Positions 45,926 through 55,970 of a stretch of 64,000 nt of DNA are shown here, in pieces. Every line of letters begins with the position of its first letter. The first letter of the stretch is position 1. Below the pieces are notes generated by a model. That model was not told the origin of the DNA. It made no database searches and was given only the letters and a program-made list of their open reading frames with translations. Where the stretch lies: positions 1,364,001 through 1,428,000 of the forward strand of contig OU862918.1 of assembly GCA_917880885.1 (NCBI GenBank), read 5' to 3'. The translations under genes were made by a program, and so were the position numbers. Origin of the DNA: Limnephilus marmoratus. Lineage: Eukaryota; Arthropoda; Insecta; Trichoptera; Limnephilidae.

Positions 45926-46443
45926 CGTCTCCCAAAGTCTGATACTCAAATTGGAAAAAAAATAAAAATGGATGATTTAAAAAACATAATTAATATGAAT
46001 GACAATATTGAACCTAACATAACTTTTGAAAATTCATTATCTTGCAAAATCTTTTTGAAAGATTCTAAATTTTCTTTACTATGCATGAATATTAGAAGTA
46101 TAAGCAAGAATTTTGATGAAACTGTTTCTATGCTGGATTGCATTAATCATCGTCCGGAAGTACTAGTCTTTACAGATGGCTAAGCAGTGTAATTAATATG
46201 CCTAACATTCCGGTACGTAGTCTACAAAACAATTATAAACAATTTGCAAAATGATGGAGTAGTTATCTATGTAAGGCAAAACATTCAGGTAACTATTGAG
46301 GAAATTGCTCTTTTCCAGTGCAAACTGCTTGAAAATGCAATTATCCAATACCATATGCTTAATAGCTGTATATCGATCTCCATCCCAGACTAAAATAGAC
46401 AACTTTCTCGACTCATTGAATGAATTGCTTGCATCTGGATCCT

Positions 46444-46879
46444 TTTTTTTTTTTTACAGTGAATACCGCACAAGAATCTCAACTGATCCCGTCTAGAGCC
46501 AGTGAGACTATGGCATCCCCAATTGGGGTATGTTGTGAGGCTGAAGGTAGGGGGGGGGAAGGAGGTGGGGAAGAGGAAGGTTGGGAAGTATCTGGCTATT
46601 CAGATCTGGTCACCAAACACGGCTAAAGCCATTTTCAAGCAACGTTTCAATTCTGAATGGTGGTCTTACACCAGGGCGATACCGTACCGTATCTTCCACT
46701 CTGGAACATGCCGCAAATATATTATATATTATTTTAAATGAATTAATTGTGAAATAATAAACACAAATAAATAAATAACACAAATTAATCAAATAAAATT
46801 TATTTGCCCATGCCGGGTTTGAACCCGCGACCTCCGGATTGTGAGTCAAGAGTCTTACCCACTGCACTACGGAGGTCGA
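46444..46879 (-). mobile_element. Full SINE, family C, with tRNA-derived head
   Basis: Read on the minus strand: a tRNA-like head with A-box TAGTGCAGTGGGTAAGA and B-box GGGTTCAAACCC (46879-46805), an A+T-rich middle, the shared family body (46710-46490) with a G-rich tract (46543-46580 on plus), and an A tail (T run 46444-46456). The insertion splits the ORF2 endonuclease between residues that read ...NELLASGS and ENILCGDLN. The head cannot form a proper acceptor stem, so it is not a tRNA gene. Confidence 0.75.
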
Positions 46880-47425
46880 AAATAAGGAGAATATCTTATG
46901 TGGGGACTTAAATATTGATACCCTAGATTTAGAAATACCTATCACTTCTGGCATTTCATGGTATGAAGCCCATAATAAATTCACCAACAAGAAAAACTCC
47001 TAACAAATCAAGCTGCATTGATCATATTATGGCAAAATCAAAATTTAAACCACAGGGAGCGGCTTTTACTACTGGCGTAACAGATGCATTTTTGATGAAG
47101 TTTATGAGCCTAAATCTACAAAATATTTCTAATAATAATGTAAAACCTAAATTTGTTGTTGACAACAACCTCTTGAAGACCAAATTAAAGGAAGAATCCT
47201 GGGATAGAGTTCTGACAACAAATGACGTCAATCTGGCAACTGATAATTTCATAAAATATTTGAGAACTCATCTGCAAAGTTGTACGTCAGTACAAAAACA
47301 GAAACATATCAATGTTTCTGTTAATGAAACATCTAAAACCATGGATAAATGCTGGATTAATCAAATGCCTCAGAACACGTGATAAATTGCACAACAGATA
47401 TAGAAGAGAAATCTATAACTTGGAA

Positions 47426-48007
47426 CTGCTTGAATATTATAAGCGATATCGAAACTGGTGTTCTAGAGTAATACGAACAACAAAACAAGCGTATTTCAGA
47501 AGAAACTTAGATGAAGTCAATGGTAACATTAAACAACAGTGGAACATTGTAAAGGATGCTATAAACCTCAAAGTGGAGCAAACTACCTTAAAAAAATTGA
47601 AAATTAATAATATTTTTACTTCAATGGAAGAGAGTCCAAATAAAATTACTAATCATATGACTTCTTCAGTGACATTGGTCCAAGTTTCGCTAACAATTTG
47701 TGCAGTGATAATAAAACTGCTTGAATATTATAAGCGATATCGAAACTGGTGTTCTAGAATAATACGAACAACAAAACAAGCGTATTTCAGAAGAAAATTA
47801 GATAAAGTCAATGGTAACATTAAACAACAGTGGAACATTGTAAAGGATGCTATAAACCTCAAAATGGAGCAAACTACCTTAAAAAAATTGAAAATTAATA
47901 ATATTTTTACTTCAATGGAAGAGAGTCCAAATAAAATTACTAATCATATGACTTCTTCAGTGACATTGGTCCAAGTTTCGCTAACAATTTGTGCAGTGAT
48001 AATAAAA
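47426..48007 (+). repeat. In-frame 291-bp tandem duplication in ORF2
   Basis: Units 47426-47716 and 47717-48007 are both exactly 291 bp (97 codons). By eye they differ at only about four positions, so the event is recent relative to the decay of the LINE. Confidence 0.93.
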
Positions 48008-48060
48008 CTAGTGAGACCTGCCTTGTGAATGATTTTAAATCTGAACTTCACATTACAGGG

Positions 48061-48806
48061 GATAATTTGTATGTAGGCTTATAATATGCAGCGTAAACAC
48101 CAGTTATAAGTATATATATATATACCTATTATTTTATTATTATTTTTATTACTATGCTAGCAAACAACAGTAATAATCAGGTATAAATTATTTATTTTAT
48201 TTTACTTTCTTGTTTCTGTTCTCTTTCTACTCGTAGTTCTCATTATACAAGATGTGTACGTAGGACTATAATATAAAATGCAAACACTATTACCTTATTT
48301 TATTTTCTTCTAAGTACACATATATTTATAACTTTAATTTATTATTATTATCATTTCAACAACTATGCTAAACAAACCATGGCTGTTTAATGTTTTAATT
48401 GATTATTTCATTTTAATTTTATTCTTTCTCTTCTCTTCTTTTTTTCTACATCACATGTATGTAGGACTATAATATGCAAAGCATACATAAGTTACAATGT
48501 TTTAATCCCCTTAATTCCTCTTAAGTTACCTATATATTACCTGTATGTACCTATCTACTTTTCTTTTTGAAATGAATATTATTTTCTATGCCAAACAAAT
48601 AACAGTTTTAAACTTGTTTAAACATGTTTTAAACGTTTTTTAAAATTTTATTTTATATTCTTTCTCTTCTTTTTATTTCATCAATTTTCTTTCTTTTTTT
48701 TGTACAAATCATGTTCTACATGTTCGTACCCATAATATTTTGACTGTCCTAAAACGGGAATACTCCTAGTTGGGCAGTCAAAAAAATTTAATAAATTATG
48801 TATATA
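48061..48806 (+). repeat. LINE 3' UTR with ~200-bp repeats and terminal hairpin
   Basis: Blocks GTATGTAGG and CTATAATATGCA recur at about 48070, 48255 and 48457. The region ends with hairpin TGACTGTCC/GGGCAGTCA (48741-48749, 48772-48780; one G-T wobble) around ACGGG-N6-CCTAG, then AATAAA at about 48790. This ties the hairpin to a LINE with recognisable ORF1 and ORF2. Confidence 0.75.
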
Positions 48807-48809
48807 AAT

Positions 48810-49345
48810 GTTGTTACGTTGCCACCCTACAGTACCCAAGCCGCCTACCCGTTTTTCGGCTCACCCTAATGTAGCCCCACGCCGTTCGCCCCTTGCAAAT
48901 ATTACCGCTTCTTTCCCCTCGCCGTACGTGCCCGGCGGCCCAGCGCGCAGCCGGCAGAATCCACCGGGCTCTCGTCCCGACAGCCCACGTTGGGCGCTTC
49001 CAAATTGTTCCCGCGGAATACCGCGCGTCGGTTCGGGTTTGAACTCGAACTTAACGGTAGTAAACCAAAACGGCCGCGTGCCTCCTGCCTTGTGCCCGCG
49101 GCCTGCTGGCCATGGACTGCCGTTACTACCTACTGAGCATGTACTGCCTTTGCTACCTGTGCAGGCCACTTCCTGGATGCCCCACGCCTCCTGACACCGC
49201 CATACGGCCGTGAGTAACGAAGTCGCCTTTTGTATGTGTCCACCTTTACCACGCGAACTGTAATCACCCCCAGGGAGAATGGAGAGAGATTTACATAGGA
49301 CGTTTTTCAGCTAGGCACAATTGTTTATTTGTGATTGTTAATTTA
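48810..49345 (-). mobile_element. GC-rich LTR-retroelement block 3
   Basis: This GC-rich island has a TGGCGGTGTCAGGAGG motif on the minus strand (around 49191-49204), a variant of the PBS-like sequence of blocks 1 and 2. It also has an AAGCGCCCAACGTGGGC motif (near 48979-48995) resembling the PBS at 29570. The 102-codon minus ORF and 128-codon plus ORF are compositional. It is probably a leader/LTR fragment of a decayed LTR element. Confidence 0.3.
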
Positions 49346-49369
49346 TGTGGATGTTACCGCCAATTGTTG

Positions 49370-50207
49370 TAATTGTGTATTTCAGTCAATACAGTGTGTT
49401 CAGTGTATTCCGTAGTGCAATCCGGAAGCTTATTAATTCTAGCAATATCGGACTATCAACTAAATCATTTAGAATTTTATATAGAAATACCAAGTCAGTG
49501 AAAATTCTTCTGTCGGACAATTTGAGCATATTCATATCGTAAGAATTTGTTTTGTATTCTTTCAACAGCTTGTACATGTATACTATAATGTGGATTCCAG
49601 ACGGGAGAATTGTACTCAAGTTGACTTCTAACTTAGGCAAAATATAACAGTTTAATACACTTTATATTGTTAAAATTTCTAGTTAGCCTGGTTATAAATC
49701 CCAACATTTTTAAGCCCTTATTAGAGATTTCTGTTATATGGTTAACAAATGAAACATTTGATTGAAAAATGATGCCCAAGTCTTTAATTTGTGTTAATGT
49801 CTCAAGAGTATTGTTATCAACAAGACACCTGTCTCGAGACAGGTATACCCTAGTGAGACAGGCATACAAATAAAACCATTGTAAATATATTTTATTATAG
49901 ATAAATAAATAAAAAAAAAATAAAAAAATGTTGTAATTAAAGATCACTGGGTTTTTTATTCGAGAAAATCTAACCACTTGGCATTTTGAGATATTTAAGT
50001 AAAGTCTATTTTCATTACACCAAATTAACAATTTGTTGATATTATCTTGAAGAATGTTGCAGTGTTAAATATTTTGAATAATTCTAAACATTTTGAGGTC
50101 ATCAGCAAAAAGTAAGAAAAATACATCATGAAATATTTTTGTTAGATCATTTATAAACAAGATAAATAAGATTGGGCCAAGGTGTGAACCCTGTGGAACT
50201 CCAAGTT
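49370..50207 (-). pseudogene. Jockey/CR1-like LINE, RT C-terminal half
   Basis: On the minus strand, from GVPQGSHLGPILF (just below 50207) through the catalytic FADDLKMF (about 50095-50118), WCNENRLYLNISKCQ, IKDLGIIFQSNVSF, KMLGFITRLTR, to a C-terminal VFLYKILNDLVDSP region. Frameshifts occur near 50065 and 49635. A short plus-strand LINE 3' end is inserted at 49817-49930, between the blocks NPVIFNYNI and LVDNNTLET. The 5' truncation at 50207 abuts a different LINE on the opposite strand. Confidence 0.85.
49817..49930 (+). mobile_element. Ultra-short LINE insertion: hairpin plus tail only
   Basis: It contains the hairpin CCTGTCTC/GAGACAGG (49828-49835, 49855-49862) around ACAGG-N5-CCTAG, about 30 bp of A+T-rich sequence with AATAAA, and an A-rich simple-repeat tail. 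Because it splits a recognisable RT frame, both edges are fairly clear. It shows that the hairpin region alone can be the retrotransposed unit. Confidence 0.75.
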
Positions 50208-50857
50208 TCAAGAGTGGGATGTTTCCTTCTCACTGTAAGAAAGCTAAAGTGATTCCTCTTTTTAAAGGTGGAGATCAACTAGATGTCAATAATTATCGAC
50301 CTATATCCTTACTTAACACGCTTTCAAAAGTAATAGAGAGATTGGCTAAGTCGAGATTGGTATCATTCTTAGAAACAAATAAATTACTCTCTAGCAATCA
50401 GTTTGGTTTCAGAGAAAATAAAGGAACGAGTGATGCAGTGTTGAAGGTAATGTCGAAAGTCACTAGTGCCCTGGATTATAGAAACAAAGCCTTAGCTTCT
50501 TAGATCTATCAAAGGCATTTGACACGGTTTCCCATGAATTACTCCTCAAAAAATTATCTTCTCTTGGCATTCAATGTACAGCATTAAGTTGGTTCAAATC
50601 CTCTCTTAGCGATAGAACACAACAAGTAGAGATAAATGAAAATTTAAGCACAAGCAAACAAATCTCCTTTGGGGTTCCACAAGGTAGTGTACTTGGACCA
50701 ATATTGTTCTTAAGCTACATTAATGATTTGTGTAATTTAGATACTCCAGGTAACTTTGTTAGTTTCGCAGACGACACTGCTTTAATATTTGAGGGTAAAA
50801 CCTGGAAAGATGCTTTTGACAAATGTGATTCAGGATTAAGAATAGTAAAGAGTTGGC
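50208..50857 (+). pseudogene. I-like LINE RT, N-terminal and central part
   Basis: The frame reads KVIPLFKGGDQLDVNNYRP, SNQFGFRENKGTSDAVL, then with frameshifts SKAFDTVSHELLLKKL, FGVPQGSVLGPIL and catalytic FADDTALIFEGK (about 50767-50802). FADD followed by TALIF and the KGGD/NNYRPISLL motif differ from the jockey-type RTs in this window and resemble I/LOA-like clades; the exact clade is uncertain. It breaks off at 50857 where an RTE is inserted and resumes at 53860. Confidence 0.85.
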
Positions 50858-53848
50858 GAAGGGGCTCAAAGTTTGGTAGGGTCACGGAGATATATTTTTT
50901 GCTGAGAAAAATGTGTCACTCAAATACCGTATAACGCCACAGTTGCATTCCATCAGCAACACTACCAATAGCCCTACTCCAATACAAAATTGACATAATG
51001 GCGGTGCAAGAAAAAAGATGGATAGGATCTGAGCCATTTGACACAAGAACACACACGATACTGCATAGTGGAAATGAAAGACACCATAAATTGAGAGTGG
51101 CCTTCATTGTAGACCGGAAAATGGAAAAATGCATTTAAGACTTTAAACCCGTTAACGAAAGAATGTGCAGCTTACGTATAAAAACTAAATTTTTCAATGT
51201 AACATTGATCAATGTACATGCTGAAACGGAAGATAAAGAGGATATAATGAAAGATACATACTATCAGAAACTCGAACAGGTCTACGACACATTACCATCT
51301 AACGACATTAAGATGGTAATTGGGGACTTTAACGCCAAGATAGGACAGGATCCTCTGCTCCAACACATTACAGGAATGAACAGTCTACACAAGGACGCTA
51401 ATAATAATGGAACCCGAGTGATTGATTTCGCAGAATCAAGAAACCTAATTGTGGACTCGACTCAATTTCCAAGAAAAGACATACACAAATGGACCTGGAC
51501 ATCGCCAGATGGTGGACACTATAACCAAATTGATCATGTCCTGATAGAAAGAAGGGGGGCAACGAGCATCATAAACGTAAGGTTGTATAGGGGTGCCAAC
51601 TGTGATTCAGACCACTACATGGTGGTGGCCACCTATAGGAGCCGAATCGCAAACAATAGAACACGGAAACCACCAACTATTCCAAAAATCAATACGGAAG
51701 CTCTAAAAACACCAGAAGGCATAGAGCAGTATCACAACGCCCTTGCAAATAGTCTACCAGGTCAGATCACTGAGCAGAACTCCCAAGAATCACTCGAAAA
51801 AGACTGGAATGATATAAAAGAAGCAATTGTAAGAGCAGTGGAATCAAGTGTTGGAAACATGCCCAGACAGCCCAAGAACCCTTGGTTTGATGAAGAGTGT
51901 GAAAGAAAGATAGTTGAAAAGAATACACTCAGAAAGAAGTACTTGGAAAAGCCAACAAGAAACAAAAGACAGGCATACGAACAAGCGAGAAAAGAAACAA
52001 ATAAGCTGAAAAGGGGAAAGAAAAGAAAATTCTTGAATGATATTCTGCTGAAAATGGAACAGGACTTTGTTAATAATAATAGCAGAGAAGCATATAGGGG
52101 AGTAAACTTCTTCAAGAAGGGTTTTAAACCGGATACAACACTATGCAAAGACGTTGATGGTTCAATTATATCCGATAAGGAACGAATTAAAACCGTGTGG
52201 AAAAATTACTTCTATAAACTTCTCAACCTTAATAGCGACCTGAGAAGCCACCCTACTAACATCCCTACTGAGTCAAGTAATGAAGAATCAGGGAATCCAC
52301 CAACAATGCCAGAAATAAATGCTGCACTAAAGAAACTTAAAAACAACAAATCACCTGGGAAAGACAACCTGCCGGCAGAGTTGCTCAAATATGGAAATGA
52401 GCACCTGAGAAATCTGCTACATAAGTTAATAACAAAAATATGGACCTTGGAAAAAATCCCAGAGGAATGGCAAATAAGCATAATATGTCCAATTCATAAA
52501 AAAGGTGACAAGCTTAAATGCGAAAATCATAGAGGCATATCACTTCTATGCACAGCATATAAGATCTACACCATGATACTGAAACAAAGAATTGATAAGT
52601 ACGCAGAAAACCTACTGGGAGAGTATCAGGCAGGCTTCCGCACAGGTAGATCCACAACAGACCAACTGTTCACCGTCAGGCAGATCTTGGCAAAGTGCTG
52701 GGAGTTTGATATAGACATACACCAAGTATTCATAGATTTCAAGCAAGCATATGATAGCATAGATCGGGAGTGTCTATATGACATACTACTTCAATTCCAG
52801 ATTCCACCTAAATTGGTTAGGCTCATCAAAGCCACAATGTCAGACTCAAGATGTCAGGTAAAATAGATGGGGAATTGTCGGAAGAATTCACAATATCGCA
52901 GGGACTAAAACAGGGGGACGGCCTGGCTCCCACTCTCTTCAACATTGTGCTCGAACATGTAAAAAGAAAAACGCTAATAGACACTGGCTCCAATATTTGT
53001 TTCAAGAGCAGTCAAGTTATCGGATATGCGGATGACATTAACATAGTCGGAAGATCAATTTCAGCCATTAAGGAGGTCTTCGATCCTTTAGAAACAGCAG
53101 CACGGGAAGTAGGACTGCAGGTTAATGTCAACAAAACGAAAATGATGATACAGAGCAGGAACCCTTCACACAGAAGAAGAAGTAGTGCACAATTCAAAGA
53201 CAATTACTCATACGAAGTGGTCGACCAATTCACCTACCTGGGTTCCAGTCTGACAGAGAATAATGAGGATCCAGCAGAAATCAGAAGAAGAATCACAGCA
53301 GCCAACAAAACATACTTCTCTTTGCTGCCAGTGTTTAAGTCACGTAGTGTCCACAGAAAAACCAAAATAACCATATATAAGACCATTGTTAGAAATGTAT
53401 TGGCATATGGATGTGAGGCGCTGACACTGACGGTAAAGATGGCTGAAATGCTGGACACTTTTGAAAGAAAAGTGCTGAGAAGAATATGTGGACCCGTGAA
53501 AGAGGGTGAACAGTGGCGCATCCGGCACAATACAGAATTGTATGATATATATAAGGCACCTAGCATCTCAACACATATGAGACTCCTCAGGCTAAGATGG
53601 GCTGGGTATGTAAAGAGAATGCCGGATACACGCGTCCCAAAAAGAATTTTGACTGGACACCCAGGTGGAAAGATAAAAGTGGGAAGACCCAGACTGAGGT
53701 GGGAAGACGAAGTAAGAGGGGATGCAGCACAGCTTCTCCAGGTACCAAATTGGAAGTCAGCCGCTGAGGACAGGAGGAGTTGGAGGCGACTGTTGCAGGA
53801 GGCCAAAGCTCGATATGGGCTGTAGCGCCATCGAAGAAGAAGAAGAAG
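50858..53848 (+). mobile_element. RTE-type LINE inserted in the I-like LINE
   Basis: The element is bounded by an 11-bp target-site duplication, AAAGAGTTRGC (50847-50857 and 53849-53859; one mismatch). It ends with a GAA simple-repeat tail (53832-53848) immediately after the ORF stop, as is characteristic of RTE elements. Removing it restores the frame of the host LINE. Confidence 0.93.
50950..53825 (+). pseudogene. RTE endonuclease-reverse transcriptase, two lesions
   Basis: The single ORF of an RTE-type LINE encodes an APE endonuclease (IDIMAVQEKRW, VIGDFNAKIG, YNQIDHVLI, CDSDHYMVV) and a reverse transcriptase. RT motifs are SPGKDNLPAELL, EYQAGFRTGRSTTDQ, FIDFKQAYDSIDR, GLKQGDGLAPTLFN and catalytic YADDINIVG. 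The C-terminal region reads LRWAGYVKRMP and GRPRLRWEDEVRGDA. It is broken only by an in-frame TAA at 51136-51138 and by a one-base deletion in the A run at about 52862-52865, which shifts frame 1 to frame 3. The two long open parts are 51163-52866 and 52851-53825. The start is uncertain because the element seems slightly 5'-truncated. Confidence 0.93.
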
Positions 53849-53859
53849 AAAGAGTTAGC

Positions 53860-54640
53860 TAAATAATAACATCTTAACTTTGAATACATCAAAAACAAAA
53901 TATGTAACTTTTAGCATATCGTCAAAAAGTCAGCCTTCCAACACTCATAATCTAATTATACACAATTGTCTGCAAAATTGTAATTGTAATTGCCACCCTT
54001 TAGAAAGAGTAGACTGTATAAGGTACGTAGGTGTAAATATTGATAAATATTTGAGATGGAATGACCACATTGACATGTTAACAAAACATATCAGAAGACT
54101 TACCTATATTTTTAAAGAACTTCGTCATACATTGGATAAAGAGAAATTAAAATCGGTCTATTATGTTTTAGTCCAATCTCGACTTTCTTATATATATCTA
54201 ATATAGTATGCTGGGGATCCTGTCTAAAGTCCAATGTAGAACCACTAAATATTGCTCACAAATTAATTCTTAAAGTCATGTACAAAAAAAAATTTCGTTA
54301 TCCATCTAAACTACTTTACAAGGAATCTAATGTTATGTGTATAAAACAGCTGTACATTACTAAAATAATTTGTAGATTTTTTATCAATACTAAATCTGCA
54401 GAAAGAACCCAACAAATCCATACCACTAGAATTGGCTCAACAATGAACTTTAAGGCAATACATACTAAAACATCTTTTGGCCAAAGAAACTATTTATACC
54501 AAGCTCCAATTATGTTTAATATTCTGCCAGACTACATTAAATCTTTCAATTCATTAGCTAAATTTAAAAAGAATGTTAAGATATTTGTGTTAACAGAGGA
54601 TTGGCATACTATTTTTTCATCCTTGTCCTTTTTTAAATAA
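53860..54640 (+). pseudogene. I-like LINE RT, C-terminal part (continued)
   Basis: The frame resumes as LNNNILTLNTSKTKYVTF, then RYVGVNIDKYLRWNDHID, YYVLVQSRLSYI, a frameshift near 54205, and a C-terminal block FGQRNYLYQAPIMFNILPD ending with a stop at 54638. It follows precisely the part that ends at 50857. The 3' UTR beyond it has been invaded by a hammerhead-bearing palindrome and a TIR element, and closes with the hairpin at 55971-56002. Confidence 0.85.
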
Positions 54641-54733
54641 TAAGAATTCTTTTTTTTTTCATAAGAAGCAATTACTTTGTGGTTAGACATTATATTATAA
54701 AAATAAAACAACACTTTGTATTTAACCACGAAT

Positions 54734-54793
54734 TTATTATTTATATATTTACCGGTTTCATTTAGACCAAGCTTCATCAGGATAAAATAATAA
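54734..54793 (-). ncRNA. Hammerhead ribozyme motif, decayed arm
   Basis: The mirror image of the plus-strand motif, with CTGATGA and GAAACCGGTA conserved. One change replaces the first stem I pair (A opposite C) and another weakens stem II (GCTT opposite AAAT). Activity is less likely than for its partner. Confidence 0.5.
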
Positions 54794-54854
54794 CTGATAA
54801 AATAACTAAATATAATAAAATAACTGATAATAATAACGGATAAAATAATCACAG

Positions 54855-54914
54855 TTATTATTTTATCCTGATGAAGCTTGGTCTAAGTGAAACCGGTAGA
54901 TATATAAATAATAA
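54855..54914 (+). ncRNA. Type I hammerhead ribozyme motif
   Basis: All core elements are present. CTGATGA lies at 54868-54874. Stem II is GCTT/AAGT with loop GGTCT (54876-54888). GAAA lies at 54889-54892. Stem III is a minimal palindrome, ACC/GGT with no loop (54892-54897), followed by A as the cleavage-site base (54898). Stem I pairs GATA (54899-54902) with TATC (54864-54867) and, after an internal loop, AATAATAA (54907-54914) with TTATTATT (54855-54862). Such short, palindromic stem III motifs work as dimers in Penelope-like elements and retrozymes. Ribozyme activity is inferred from the motif. Confidence 0.7.
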
Positions 54915-55206
54915 ATTCGTGGTTAAATACAAAGTGTTGTTTTATTTTTATAATAAGATTTCAATTTTTAAATAATAAGATTTGTTTTTTAATAATATTT
55001 GTTTTTTGAATAATAAGCTTTTTTTTAAATAAATAGATTTTATTTGAGTTCCATTTGCCAAAATTGGAGTGTCACCCTAGATGTTTTGAACTAGCTTTGT
55101 TTCTTGGTGGGTAAAGTAATTAAAGATTTATTTATGGTCTATATTGTTACAAATCATACTTAAATTACCCATCTGGTCACTAATATGATATTTTTATTTA
55201 ATAACT

Positions 55207-55886
55207 CTGTACCCGAGAAGCATACGGATGCAAGTCCAAAAACGTAAATGTTCAGGAGAGCCAAAAGACTATTTTTTCTCTAACTTAAGGTGACATAACT
55301 TTTTCGGATATCCATGCCGATAGATAATTTATTTATTAAATTATAATTTATAAATAAATTATATTATTAATTTATTAAATCAATTAATTTTGTTTTAAAA
55401 ACGAGCAAATAAAACGAAAGATTTTATATATAAAGCCTTTAAAAATATTGTTTAAAATAAAGAGCTGACTCGAGTCAAACAAAAACACGGACTTGAGTCC
55501 TTCTGCTTCTAAATGAAGTGGAATATTTTGATATGACATGTGGTGTTTTATGAAAGGATCAATGTTTAAGAACTGTTTGCTTTAATAGAAAGGGTAGTAA
55601 TGTATAATTTGAGTCATAATACTACATAATTATGTAAAAATGAGTCATAATACTCAAAATGCAATAAATCATAAAGATGCAAGTCCATGGTACATCCTTT
55701 TGCTTCTAAGAAAGTTGTTGCAACATGGTAGTTGCATCCATATGCAATTTTGAAAATCCTATATTTTCTTGATGATAGGACCTGTATCTTTCTGCCACTG
55801 ATAAACATGATTATTTACTTCAAGTCTGCATCAAAAACTCATTTCTTCAAATTTTGGACTTGCATCCGTATGCTTCTCGGGTACAG
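55207..55886. mobile_element. 680-bp TIR element of unknown superfamily
   Basis: Perfect 35-bp terminal inverted repeats start CTGTACCCGAGAAGC and are flanked by AACT on both sides (55203-55206, 55887-55890), a 4-bp target-site duplication. Two internal segments (55489-55510 and 55676-55709) are diverged copies of the TIR motif GGACTTGCATCC..TGCTTCT. There is no transposase gene; it is non-autonomous and sits in the 3' UTR of the I-like LINE. Confidence 0.88.
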
Positions 55887-55970
55887 AACTTACTTATAAT
55901 TTATTTAACTTACTTTATGATAATATTTTAATATTTTATGTGTGTAAAATCACTCAAATTTATAAATGTA

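Larger units (their letters stand above)
45968..48060 (+). pseudogene. LINE ORF2 relic: endonuclease and linker, RT deleted
   Basis: The start reads MDDLKNIINMN and KFSLLCMNIRSISKNFDE, an APE-type endonuclease beginning. Further blocks are DGVVIYVRQNI, AVYRSPSQTKIDNFLD, then a 436-bp SINE insertion, then NILCGDLNIDTLDLE, CIDHIMAKSKF and a linker (PWINAGLIKCLRTRDKLH). A 97-codon stretch is duplicated in tandem (47426-48007). After a frameshift, YDFFSDIGPSFANNL and VNDFKSELHITGD run directly into 3' UTR: the whole RT is deleted. There are frameshifts around 46200, 47370 and 47650. Confidence 0.85.
54693..54955. repeat. Palindrome with 104-bp arms (Penelope/retrozyme-like)
   Basis: The arms 54693-54796 and 54852-54955 are equal in length and differ at about two positions; the spacer is 55 bp. 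Each arm carries a hammerhead-ribozyme motif pointing outward from the centre on its own strand. AAATAATAAGA flanks the structure on both sides (about 54635 and 54948), perhaps a target duplication. Confidence 0.92.

Noticed and set aside
46805..46879. tRNA-Val gene on the minus strand
   Set aside because: The loop could be read as CAC, but the acceptor stem is missing and the sequence is the head of a family C SINE with body and tail.
49370..50857. Twin-priming inversion of one LINE (opposed RT fragments meeting at 50207)
   Set aside because: The two fragments have different RT signatures (FADDLKMF versus FADDTALIF), so they come from different LINE families and only abut.
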